Source of the DNA: Parasporobacterium sp. | Lineage (GTDB): Bacteria; Bacillota; Clostridia; Lachnospirales; Lachnospiraceae | Assembly: GCA_017459985.1 (NCBI GenBank) | Contig: JAFUBX010000002.1 | Coordinates: forward strand, 1-64,000 | DNA: 64,000 bases | Direction: 5' to 3' | Part shown: in pieces, positions 39,724 through 48,438 of the stretch | Layout: each line of letters opens with the position of its first letter | How positions within the stretch are numbered: the first letter of the stretch is position 1 | Made by a program: the position numbers and the translations under genes | Notes under the pieces: model-generated | Told to the model about the DNA's origin: nothing | Database searches by the model: none | The model's input: the letters and a program-made list of their open reading frames with translations, nothing else

Positions 39724-41592
39724 TCACTCCACTGTGACGCTCTTGGCGAGATTGCGGGGCTTGTCCACATCCAGGCCCCTGGCGACTCCGGTATAATACC
39801 CCAGAAGCTGCAGCGGAACAACCGCCAGGCTTCCGACAAAATGGGAATCTGTTTTCGGAACGTAGATCGTGAAATCCGCCACATCCTCAATACTGTAGTT
39901 TCCGTAGCTGGTAAGGCCCATCAGATAGGCTCCCCGGGCCTTGCATTCCGTCATATTGCTGGTGGTCTTCTCGATCAGGTCGTTCTGGGTCAGAACCCCG
40001 ATGACCAGCGTATTATCTTCCACCAGGCTGATGGTTCCGTGCTTCAGTTCACCCGCCGCGTAGGACTCGGAATGGATATAGCTGACCTCTTTCATTTTGA
40101 GGCTTCCTTCCAGACTGATGGCATAGTCCAGGCCCCTTCCGATGAAGAACACATCCTGGGCATTGGCGAATTTGGAGGAGAACCACTGGATCCGCCCTTT
40201 ATCTTCCAGGACTTTTTCGATCTTGTCGGGAATGGTCAACAGCTCTTCGATCATGGCGGTGTACCGTTCCGGATCCAGTCTGCCCCGGACCAGCGCCATC
40301 TGCAGAGCCAGACAGTACATGGCGGCCAGCTGGGCACAGTAGGCCTTTGTGGTCGCAACGGCAATCTCCGGTCCTGCCAGGGTATAGAGCACATGATCGG
40401 CTTCCCGGGCAATGGTGGAACCCACCACGTTGACGACGGCCAGCGTCCGGATCCCTTTTTCCCGGGCAATCCGCAGGGCGGCCAGAGAATCCGCGGTCTC
40501 CCCGGACTGGGAAATAACGATTACAAGAGCGTCTTTCTCCAGCAGAAGTTTCCGGTAACGGAACTCCGACGCCAGTTCCACCCGGACCGGCAGCTCCGCC
40601 AGATCCTCGATCACATACTGGCCGGCCATCCCCGCATGCCAGGCGGATCCGCAGGCAACGATATAGACCTGGGATGTCTTCTGAAGGATCTCATCCGTAA
40701 GCTCCGCTCCGCTCAGATCAATGCGGCCGTCCCGGATGATGCTGTTCAGGGTATCGTGCATGGCCTTCGGCTGTTCATGGATCTCCTTGATCATGAAATG
40801 CTCGAAGCCGCCTTTTTCCGCGCTCTCCGCATCCCAGGTGATTTCTGTGGTGTCCTTTTGAACCTCGTCACCGTTCAGATCGTAGAAGGTCACGCTTCCG
40901 GGAATCATTCTGGCGCATTCCAGGTTCCCCATGTAATATACGGTCCTGGTATATTTCAGGATCGCCGGAACATCCGATGCGGCGAAGGACTCTTCCCCGG
41001 TGACGCCGATGATCATCGGGCTGTCCTTTCTGGCGGCATAGATCTCTCCCGGATAATCCCGGAACATCAGCACCAGCGCATAGGATCCCTTGACACGCAC
41101 CATCATCCGGTTGATGGCGTCCACCGGTCCGATCTTGTATTTTTTATAATAATAGTCCACCAGTTTAATCACGACCTCCGTATCGGTGCCGCTGTAAAAC
41201 TGATAGCCGTTGTTGAGGAGCTTCTGCTTCAGTTCTTCAAAATTCTCGATGATCCCGTTATGGACGCCCACTACATCCGATTCCACCGGTCCGGAGGCGG
41301 ATCGTCTGGCGTTGCCGCTGACGTGGGGATGGGCGTTGGTCTGATTGGGTTCTCCGTGGGTTGCCCAGCGGGTATGTCCGATCCCGCAGGTTCCGGGAAG
41401 AGACCGGCCGTTGTCCGTTTTCTCCGCCAGATTCTTCAGTTTTCCCGTTGCCTTGACCACCCGGGCCAGTTCTGTGCCGTTCCGGATGGCCAGTCCCGCC
41501 GAATCATATCCCCGGTACTCCAGCCTGGACAGACCGTCCAGAAGGATCGGCGCCGCCTCTCTGGTTCCTGTATATCCAACAATTCCGCACAT
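39724..41592 (-). CDS. glmS: Glutamine-fructose-6-phosphate aminotransferase GlmS
   Basis: It makes glucosamine-6-phosphate for cell wall from fructose-6-phosphate and glutamine. The 622-residue protein has Cys2 nucleophile in [20 protein letters not shown] in the glutaminase, two SIS domains ([39 protein letters not shown]) and the C-terminal KSVTVE. I see no glmS ribozyme upstream; the gap to gltD is only 30 bases, so control comes from the operon. Confidence 0.96.
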   Translation of the reverse strand: MCGIVGYTGTREAAPILLDGLSRLEYRGYDSAGLAIRNGTELARVVKATGKLKNLAEKTDNGRSLPGTCGIGHTRWATHGEPNQTNAHPHVSGNARRSASGPVESDVVGVHNGIIENFEELKQKLLNNGYQFYSGTDTEVVIKLVDYYYKKYKIGPVDAINRMMVRVKGSYALVLMFRDYPGEIYAARKDSPMIIGVTGEESFAASDVPAILKYTRTVYYMGNLECARMIPGSVTFYDLNGDEVQKDTTEITWDAESAEKGGFEHFMIKEIHEQPKAMHDTLNSIIRDGRIDLSGAELTDEILQKTSQVYIVACGSAWHAGMAGQYVIEDLAELPVRVELASEFRYRKLLLEKDALVIVISQSGETADSLAALRIAREKGIRTLAVVNVVGSTIAREADHVLYTLAGPEIAVATTKAYCAQLAAMYCLALQMALVRGRLDPERYTAMIEELLTIPDKIEKVLEDKGRIQWFSSKFANAQDVFFIGRGLDYAISLEGSLKMKEVSYIHSESYAAGELKHGTISLVEDNTLVIGVLTQNDLIEKTTSNMTECKARGAYLMGLTSYGNYSIEDVADFTIYVPKTDSHFVGSLAVVPLQLLGYYTGVARGLDVDKPRNLAKSVTVE

Positions 41593-41622
41593 TTCTATCG
41601 TCTCCTTCCGATTTGCTTCCTG

Positions 41623-43107
41623 TTATAGATTCGTATATCCCATCAGGGCCTCATCCACCTCCCGGGCGGCTGCCCGGCCCTCTGAAATGGCCCACACCAC
41701 CAGAGACTGCCCCCGGCGGACGTCCCCGGCGGCATAGATCCTCTCCCGGGTCGCGGCATGTCCGTCCGGAGCAGTCTTCAGATTGGTCCGTTCATCCGTT
41801 TCGATGCCGAAGCTGTCGGCGATGTAGGGCTCACTTCCGAGAAATCCGGCGGCGATCAGCACCACCTGGGCGGCGACGGTCCGTTCCGTCCCTTCCTCCG
41901 GCACCATCCGGATCCGTTCGGTTTTCTCATCCTTTTCCGGTTTCAGCGATACCAGGACGGCTCCCTTCAGGCGGCCTTTCTTGCCCTTCAGGAATTCCTT
42001 TACCGTGGTCTGATAGATCCGGGGATCCTCCCCGTATTTCCAGATGGCTTCTTCCTGTCCGTAATCCACCTTCAGGATCCGGGGCCATTCCGGCCAGGGG
42101 TTGGAGGGCAGACGCTCTTCGGACGGTTTCGGCATCATCTCCAGCTGGGTCACACTCCTGGCTTCCAGCCGGATACAGGTTCCGACACAGTCATTTCCCG
42201 TATCTCCGCCTCCGATCACAAGCACATCCTTATCCTTTACAAGGTCCAGCGGAGGTTCCTGAAACTGGCTGTCCAGAAGTTTCTTCGTCACTTCTCCGAG
42301 AAAATCCACCGCAAAATAAATCCCTTTGGCATCCCGCCCCGGTACATCGATGTCCCTGGGCCGGGAAGCTCCGCAGGCCAGGATCACACTGTCGTACATT
42401 TCCGTCAATTCTTCTGCCGGAAGATCCTTCCCCACATCTGTTCCGGTGACAAACCGGATTCCGGCCTGCTCCATCAGCGCCACTCTCCGGTCGATCAGCG
42501 TTTTGTCCAGTTTCATATTGGGGATGCCGTAGCGGAGCAGTCCTCCGATCCGGTCCTTCCTTTCATAGACCGTGACCTCATGCCCCCTGCGGTTCAGCAG
42601 CTGCGCCGCTGCCAGACCCGCCGGTCCGCTTCCGACAACAGCAACCTTCTTCCCGGTGCGTACAAGAGGAGCGGGTTCCGTTACCAGGCCGTTCCGGAAC
42701 GCATATTCGATGACAGCCTTTTCATTTTCCTTTGTGGCGACCGGCTGTGTGTGCAGTCCGCAGGTACAGGCAGCTTCACAAAGGGCCGGGCAGACCCGGC
42801 TGGTAAATTCCGGAAAGCTGTGGGTAATGGAAAGCCGGCGGTAAGCCTCTTCCATCCTGCCGCGGTACACCAGATCATTGATCTCCGGGACCAGATTATG
42901 CAATGGGCACCCGGAGGCCATTCCCGCGATCATCACTCCCGCCTGGCAGAAGGGAACTCCGCAGTCCATGCACCGGGCTGCCTGTTCTCTCCGGGCCGCC
43001 TCCGGAAGCGCATCGTGAAATTCCTGAAAATCCCTGACCCGTTCCTCCTGCGGCCTTACCGGCCCGTCTTCTCTTGTATATTCCAGAAATCCTGTTACCT
43101 TTCCCAT
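41623..43107 (-). CDS. gltD: Glutamate synthase small subunit GltD
   Basis: It supplies electrons from NADPH to GltB through FAD and [4Fe-4S] clusters. The protein has 494 residues. The N-terminal cluster cysteines are seen in RCMDCGVPFCQ, GCPLHNLVPE and CPALCEAACTC. Two dinucleotide folds follow (VAVVGSGPAGLAAAQLL and VLVIGGGDTGNDCVG), and the C-terminus has YAAGDVRRGQSLVVWAI. It lies 47 bases after gltB. Confidence 0.96.
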   Translation of the reverse strand: MGKVTGFLEYTREDGPVRPQEERVRDFQEFHDALPEAARREQAARCMDCGVPFCQAGVMIAGMASGCPLHNLVPEINDLVYRGRMEEAYRRLSITHSFPEFTSRVCPALCEAACTCGLHTQPVATKENEKAVIEYAFRNGLVTEPAPLVRTGKKVAVVGSGPAGLAAAQLLNRRGHEVTVYERKDRIGGLLRYGIPNMKLDKTLIDRRVALMEQAGIRFVTGTDVGKDLPAEELTEMYDSVILACGASRPRDIDVPGRDAKGIYFAVDFLGEVTKKLLDSQFQEPPLDLVKDKDVLVIGGGDTGNDCVGTCIRLEARSVTQLEMMPKPSEERLPSNPWPEWPRILKVDYGQEEAIWKYGEDPRIYQTTVKEFLKGKKGRLKGAVLVSLKPEKDEKTERIRMVPEEGTERTVAAQVVLIAAGFLGSEPYIADSFGIETDERTNLKTAPDGHAATRERIYAAGDVRRGQSLVVWAISEGRAAAREVDEALMGYTNL

Positions 43108-43154
43108 GGAATTCTCCTTTTTCTGATAGTACTGTCTGTGCCTTCGGTTCCCGG

Positions 43155-46100
43155 TCAGCCGGTTCCTGATTCTCCGATGAACTCCCGGAAGGCATCGATC
43201 TTCGCGGTCTCCGGATCCGCACCCTTCTCTTCGCTTTTTGCAATCAGATGCAGGATCTCCTTATAATCCCTCGGAATGATTTTTTTGAAATGGGGGATCC
43301 AGCCATCAAAATCCTTCAGGATCTTTTTGGCCTTTTCCGATCCGGTATACCGGACATGATCGCTGAGGATCCTTTGCAGCTCCTCCCGGTCCCGTTTCAG
43401 TTCCAATGGTTCCATGGAAACCATCTGCTTATTCAGGTTTTTGTACAGCCGGTTCTCCTCATCCAGCACATAGGCGACGCCTCCGCTCATGCCGGCCGCA
43501 AAGTTCTTTCCTGTGGGGCCCAGAATCACGGCGCAGCCGCCGGTCATATACTCGCAGCCGTGTTCGCCTACGCCCTCCGCCACGGCGATGGCTCCGGAAT
43601 TACGGATGCAGAACCGCTCTCCCGCCATGCCGGCAATATAGGCCTGTCCGGAGGTTGCTCCGTAAAGGGCCACGTTTCCGATGATGATATTATCTCCGGG
43701 ATCATACCGGGCTTCTCCGGGTGCCTGCACCACCAGTTTGCCTCCGGACAGTCCCTTTCCGAAATAGTCATTGCTGTCTCCGATGAGATGCAGCGTCAGT
43801 CCTGCGGGGATAAAGGCGCCGAAGCTCTGTCCCCCGGCTCCCCGGCATTCAACAGTGATGGTATCCTCCGGCAGGCCCTCCGGATGCAGGGTTGTGATCT
43901 CGGATCCGAGGATCGTTCCGAAGGTCCGGTCTGTATTCTTCAGATGCACTTCGATCCGGGATGGTTCCCCGGTTTCCAGGGAACGGCGGATGTCCGGAGA
44001 AGTGAGCAGAAGGCTTTCGTCCTTCGTCTCGTTCAGTCTGAAATCATACAGACAGGATTCCCGGAAGGAGACCTGCTCCCTGGGTACTTCGGACAGATCC
44101 AGCAGGATCTCGGACAGATCCAGCTTCTTCTGCTTGCCGGACAGTTGTTCTCTGACTCTGAGAAGGTCAGTTCTTCCCACCAGGTCGGTGACGGAGGAAA
44201 TTCCCAGAGAGGCCATGATCATCCGGAGCTGCCTTGCGATAAAGAGCATGAAATGTTCCACATATTCCGGTTTTCCCGTAAACCGTTTCCGCAGCTCCGG
44301 ATTCTGGGTGGCAATTCCCATCGGGCAGGTGTCTGACTGGCAGGCCCGCATCATCACGCATCCTAGGGTGATCAGCGGGGCGGTTGCAAATCCGAATTCC
44401 TCGGCTCCCAGAATTGCCGCGATCGCCACATCCCGCCCGGTCATCAGTTTGCCGTCGGTTTCGATCACCACCTGGCTGCGCAGTCCGTTGGCGATCAGGG
44501 TCTGATGGGTCTCGGCGAGTCCCAGTTCCCAGGGAAGGCCCGCATTATGGATGGAGGACAGCGGAGCGGCTCCGGTGCCGCCGTCATATCCGGAGATCAG
44601 GATAACCTGGGCGCCGGCTTTCGCAACCCCGGCTGCCACGGTACCCACCCCGGCCTCCGAAACCAGCTTGACCGAGATCCTGGCCTTTCTGTTGGCATTT
44701 TTCAGGTCATAGATCAGCTGGGCAAGATCTTCGATGGAATAGATGTCATGGTGGGGCGGCGGGGAGATCAGGCTGACCCCCGGAGTGGAATGCCTGGTCC
44801 TGGCGATCCAGGGATAGACTTTCCGTCCGGGCAGATGGCCTCCTTCCCCGGGCTTGGCTCCCTGCGCCATTTTGATCTGGATCTCCCTGGCGCTGTTCAG
44901 ATACCGGCTGGTCACTCCGAAGCGGCCGCTGGCCACCTGTTTGATTGCGGAGCTCCGGTCATTGTCAGTTCCAGCGGACAGGATCCGCTCTTCGCTTTCT
45001 CCTCCTTCTCCGCTGTTGGATTTGCCCTGCAGATGGTTCATGGCAATGGCCAGGGTCTGATGGGCTTCTTCCGAAATCGAACCATAGGACATGGCTCCGG
45101 TCTTGAATCGTTTTACGATGGATTCTTCGCTTTCCACTTCGGATAAAGGAATTCCCTGTTCCGGATAATTGAAATCCATCAGATTCCTCAGATACCCGGT
45201 CTGTTCCTCATCCGCCATCCGGGTATATTCCAGAAACAGGTCAAAATCCGCTTCCCGGACGGCTTTCTGAAGCATATGGATCGTCTGGGGACGGTATCTG
45301 TGATGCTCTCCCTGGCTTCGTTCCTTGTGCCGGCCCTGGGCGGTCAGTTCCAGATCCGCAAAAAGCCCCAGGGGATCAAAGGCCCGGCTGTGCTGCTGAT
45401 CCACGGATTTTTCGATATCATCCAGGGTGATTCCGCCCACCCGGCTTACGGTTCCCGTAAAGTATTCATCGATCACTTCTCCGGAAATTCCGATCGCCTC
45501 AAAGATCTTGCTTCCCTGATAGGACTGGATGGCAGAAATACCCATTTTGGACGCGATCTTCACAATCCCGAATAAAATGGCATTGTCATAATCCTTGACC
45601 GCAGCATAGTAGTCTTTATCCAGGAGTTCCTCTTCGATCAGCTCCGCGATCGTGGCGTGGGCCAGATAGGGATTGACGGCACTGGCACCGTATCCCAGAA
45701 GGGTTGCAAAATGGTGAACCTCTCTGGGTTCGCCGGATTCCAGGATCACGGACATGGCGGTACATTTTCTGGTATCCACCAGATGCTTATGCACCGCCGC
45801 CACTGCCAGCAGAGAAGGAATTGCGACGTGATTTTCATCCACGCCCCGGTCGGAAAGGATCACGATATTCGCGCCTTCTTTGTAGGCCTTGTCCACCTGC
45901 ACAAACAGGGATTTCAGGGCCCGTTTCATCGGAGTGCTCTTATAATAGAGGATCGAGACTTTTTCCACTTTGAAGCCTTCCTGCTTCATCGTCTCGATCT
46001 TCAGCAGATCCAGATCGGCCAGGATCGGATTCCGGATCTTCAGCACATGACAGTTTTCCGGCCGCTCCTCCAGCAGATTGCCGTTCTTCCCCACATAGAC

Positions 46101-47720
46101 GGTCCGGGATGTCACGATCTCCTCCCGCTGGGCGTCAATGGGCGGATTGGTCACCTGGGCAAACAGCTGTTTAAAATAATAGAATAAGGGCTGGTACTGA
46201 TCAGACAGCGCGGCGATCGGTGTATCCACGCCCATGGAGCCGATGGATTCTGTTCCGCTCAGTGCCATTTGCAGGATCCCGTCCCGGTAATTTTCCCAGG
46301 TGTATCCAAAGGCTTTCTGGAGCTGTTTTCTGTGGATTCCGCTTATCTGCGGGATCTTCCGGTTGGGGATCTTCAGGTCTGAAAGGGACACCAGATTGCT
46401 GTCCAGCCATTCCCCGAAGGGTTTGGAGCCGGCATACTGCTCCTTGATCTCCTCATCGTACAGGATCCGTTTCTGCCTGGTATCCGCAAGCAGCAGTTTT
46501 CCGGGGTGCAGACGTTCCTTTTTCACGATATGGGTTTCATCCAGTTCCAGCACCCCGACTTCCGATGACAGGATCAGCCGTCCATCGTCCATGACATAGT
46601 ATCTGGAGGGCCGCAGACCGTTACGGTCCAGTATCGCTCCCATCACGTCTCCGTCAGAGAACAATATGGAGGCAGGCCCGTCCCAGGGCTCCATCATTGT
46701 GGCATAATACTGATAAAAATCCCGTTCTTCCTGGGTCAGTGTTTCATTATGCTCCCAGGGTTCCGGAATGGAGATCATGGCTGCGAGCGGAAGGTCCATT
46801 CCGCTCATCACCAGGAATTCCAGAGTATTATCCAGCATCGCGGAATCCGAGCCGCTCTGGGAGATCACAGGAAGCACTTTGGTCATATCTTCTTCCGTGA
46901 ACTGCCCTGTATGCATGGTTTCCTCCCGGGCAAGCATTTTGTCCGCATTGCCCCGGATCGTATTGATCTCCCCGTTATGCACAATAAACCGGTTGGGGTG
47001 AGCTCTGTTCCAGCTCGGCGCTGTATTGGTGGAAAACCGGGAGTGAACCATGGCGATGGCAGATTCATAATCCGGATCCATCAGATCCGTAAAGAAGGTC
47101 CGGAGCTGTCCCACCAGGAACATGCCTTTATAAACAATGGTCCGGCAGGACAGGGAGGGGATATAGGTATTCACATTGCTCTGTTCAAATTCCCGCCGGA
47201 TGATATAGAGCATCCGGTCGAAGGCAAGGTCGTCCTTTACCTGAGGCGGACGCTCAATAAACACCTGACAGATATTCGGCATGCATTCCCGCGCTCTCGG
47301 TCCGAGTACCTCCGGGTCCGACTCCACTGGCCTCCATGCCAGAAGATTAAGGCCGGACTTGCGGACAATCACGGTGAACAGGGATTTTGCCTGCCGCATG
47401 GCAAGATCATCCCGGGGAAAGAAGAACATGCCGACCCCGTACTGTCTCTGCCCCGGCAGCGTCACTCCTGCTTCCCTGAGCTTTTTCACAAAGAAGCGAT
47501 GCGGGATCTGGGTCAGGATCCCGACCCCGTCTCCGGTCTTTCCTTCCGCATCTTTTCCGGCTCTGTGATCCAGATTTTCCACAATGGAAAGGGCGTCGCA
47601 CACCAGCTGGTGGCTGGCCCGCCCTTCGATGTCAATAATGGCCCCGATCCCGCAGTTGTCATGTTCAAATGCGGGATCATAAAGCCCCTGCCTGAGTATC
47701 CTGTTCGCCTGATCTGTCAT
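43155..47720 (-). CDS. gltB: Glutamate synthase large subunit GltB
   Basis: It converts glutamine and 2-oxoglutarate to two glutamates. I prefer the start at 47720 (MTDQANRIL) because GGCGGAGG lies eight bases upstream; the longer form from 47801 has AAAAGGA touching its ATG and overlaps the attenuator region. The product has 1521 residues. A short propeptide precedes Cys23, the glutaminase nucleophile (DNCGIGA). The FMN domain (GEGGHLPGRKV, SGYDGGTGAAPLSS), the [3Fe-4S] cysteines (ACQSDTCPMGI) and the C-terminal beta-helix (GGFAYV-like GGVAYVLD) are present. It heads the seven-gene operon. Confidence 0.95.
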   Translation of the reverse strand: MTDQANRILRQGLYDPAFEHDNCGIGAIIDIEGRASHQLVCDALSIVENLDHRAGKDAEGKTGDGVGILTQIPHRFFVKKLREAGVTLPGQRQYGVGMFFFPRDDLAMRQAKSLFTVIVRKSGLNLLAWRPVESDPEVLGPRARECMPNICQVFIERPPQVKDDLAFDRMLYIIRREFEQSNVNTYIPSLSCRTIVYKGMFLVGQLRTFFTDLMDPDYESAIAMVHSRFSTNTAPSWNRAHPNRFIVHNGEINTIRGNADKMLAREETMHTGQFTEEDMTKVLPVISQSGSDSAMLDNTLEFLVMSGMDLPLAAMISIPEPWEHNETLTQEERDFYQYYATMMEPWDGPASILFSDGDVMGAILDRNGLRPSRYYVMDDGRLILSSEVGVLELDETHIVKKERLHPGKLLLADTRQKRILYDEEIKEQYAGSKPFGEWLDSNLVSLSDLKIPNRKIPQISGIHRKQLQKAFGYTWENYRDGILQMALSGTESIGSMGVDTPIAALSDQYQPLFYYFKQLFAQVTNPPIDAQREEIVTSRTVYVGKNGNLLEERPENCHVLKIRNPILADLDLLKIETMKQEGFKVEKVSILYYKSTPMKRALKSLFVQVDKAYKEGANIVILSDRGVDENHVAIPSLLAVAAVHKHLVDTRKCTAMSVILESGEPREVHHFATLLGYGASAVNPYLAHATIAELIEEELLDKDYYAAVKDYDNAILFGIVKIASKMGISAIQSYQGSKIFEAIGISGEVIDEYFTGTVSRVGGITLDDIEKSVDQQHSRAFDPLGLFADLELTAQGRHKERSQGEHHRYRPQTIHMLQKAVREADFDLFLEYTRMADEEQTGYLRNLMDFNYPEQGIPLSEVESEESIVKRFKTGAMSYGSISEEAHQTLAIAMNHLQGKSNSGEGGESEERILSAGTDNDRSSAIKQVASGRFGVTSRYLNSAREIQIKMAQGAKPGEGGHLPGRKVYPWIARTRHSTPGVSLISPPPHHDIYSIEDLAQLIYDLKNANRKARISVKLVSEAGVGTVAAGVAKAGAQVILISGYDGGTGAAPLSSIHNAGLPWELGLAETHQTLIANGLRSQVVIETDGKLMTGRDVAIAAILGAEEFGFATAPLITLGCVMMRACQSDTCPMGIATQNPELRKRFTGKPEYVEHFMLFIARQLRMIMASLGISSVTDLVGRTDLLRVREQLSGKQKKLDLSEILLDLSEVPREQVSFRESCLYDFRLNETKDESLLLTSPDIRRSLETGEPSRIEVHLKNTDRTFGTILGSEITTLHPEGLPEDTITVECRGAGGQSFGAFIPAGLTLHLIGDSNDYFGKGLSGGKLVVQAPGEARYDPGDNIIIGNVALYGATSGQAYIAGMAGERFCIRNSGAIAVAEGVGEHGCEYMTGGCAVILGPTGKNFAAGMSGGVAYVLDEENRLYKNLNKQMVSMEPLELKRDREELQRILSDHVRYTGSEKAKKILKDFDGWIPHFKKIIPRDYKEILHLIAKSEEKGADPETAKIDAFREFIGESGTG

Positions 47721-47810
47721 TGGTTGTGCCTCCGCCTGGTATCGCTGCGCGCTGCGCTGTTGTTCCTGTGCCATCATCTGCTTCTGTCGATGCGCGGCCA
47801 TTCCTTTTAT

Positions 47811-47849
47811 AAAAAAGAAGGCACTTCGAGTATCTCTACCCGAAGCGCC
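47811..47849 (-). terminator. Leader attenuator hairpin before gltB
   Basis: A 12-bp stem (47820-47831 with 47838-47849) is followed on the minus strand by TTCTTTTTT, so it should terminate transcription before gltB unless prevented. The apical loop reads AGAGAT, a hexaloop with A at position 1 and G at position 4, the pattern reported for ANTAR protein targets. It lies about 65 bases after the promoter at 47920-47948. Confidence 0.85.
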
Positions 47850-47873
47850 GTTGCTTCTGAACTCCTTATATCG

Positions 47874-47889
47874 ACTGCATCACCGCAGT
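47874..47889 (-). promoter_or_regulatory. Second leader hairpin, candidate ANTAR P1 element
   Basis: Minus-strand ACTGC-GGTGAT-GCAGT forms a 5-bp stem with a six-base loop upstream of the attenuator. ANTAR targets are pairs of such hairpins. The loop has G at position 4 but G rather than A at position 1. A similar CTGC...GCAG hairpin occurs before the amt hairpin, near 50407-50421. Confidence 0.45.
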
Positions 47890-47919
47890 ATCTTTGATGT
47901 CGCCTTTGACAATACAAGG

Positions 47920-47948
47920 ACTTTACTTCTACTTCCGCAAATTGTCAA
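47920..47948 (-). promoter_or_regulatory. gltB operon promoter
   Basis: A perfect TTGACA (47943-47948) is followed after 17 bases by TAAAGT (47920-47925) on the minus strand. It lies between the 52-bp repeat array and the leader hairpins. Confidence 0.7.
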
Positions 47949-48043
47949 GGATTTTATCATTTCTCTTCTGAGTCCCTGCATTATTCGAGGATTTCATTTT
48001 CCGCTTTGTTTTTCAGTTTTATATATCGATATTGAGACCTGTG

Positions 48044-48338
48044 TCATGTAAATAACGCCCTCCTGGAATTTTACATGATCATATTCTTGTTATCATAATG
48101 TAAAATCAGTCAACTCCATTATGTACATGATAAAAAAGACACTTTCGTCATGTAATAATGAAGCTTGTGACAATATACATGATGAAAAAGACAGTTTCGT
48201 CATGTAAAAAACAGAAGTATTGGAATTTACATGATGAATAGGGCTAAATCATCATGTAAAAAAGAAGAGTATGTAAATATACATGAGCATGCATCCAAAA
48301 ATATCATGTAAAAACTGACTACCCTGAAATTTACATAA
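48044..48338. repeat. 52-bp periodic array of alternating TCATGTAA / TTACATGA half-sites
   Basis: Six copies of TCATGTAA start at 48044, 48096, 48148, 48200, 48252 and 48304 (the second reads TAATGTAA). Six reverse-complement copies (TTACATGA, or with G/A at the first base; the last TTACATAA) start at 48071, 48123, 48175, 48227, 48279 and 48331. Each series has a spacing of exactly 52 bases. The two alternate 27 and 25 bases apart. The DNA between is largely variable, except that units two and three also share about 24 bases. It lies in the gap between amt and gltB, 95 bases upstream of the gltB promoter. It is not a normal CRISPR. Possible roles are a cooperative operator array or a nucleoprotein/centromere-like site. 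Confidence 0.95.
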
Positions 48339-48344
48339 TACACA

Positions 48345-48377
48345 GGGCGGGATTCAGACAATCTCGTTCTCCCGCCC
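48345..48377 (-). terminator. Possible weak terminator after amt-PII
   Basis: An 8-bp GC-rich stem (48345-48352 with 48370-48377) with a 17-base loop lies about 60 bases after the amt stop. It is not followed by a proper T-run on either strand, so the function is uncertain. Confidence 0.4.
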
Positions 48378-48438
48378 ATTCTTCTGCCCTTTTTCCGCTC
48401 ACTTTCCCACAGGCAGGGGATCGGAAGGCTTCCGCTTA

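Noticed and set aside
41500-41640. glmS ribozyme upstream of glmS
   Set aside because: The gap to gltD is 30 bases and lacks the ribozyme core; no such sequence was found within the gltD end either.
48044-48338. CRISPR array
   Set aside because: The period is 52 bases and only two octamers per unit are conserved; there is no 28-37 base direct repeat, no cas gene, and the half-sites alternate in orientation.
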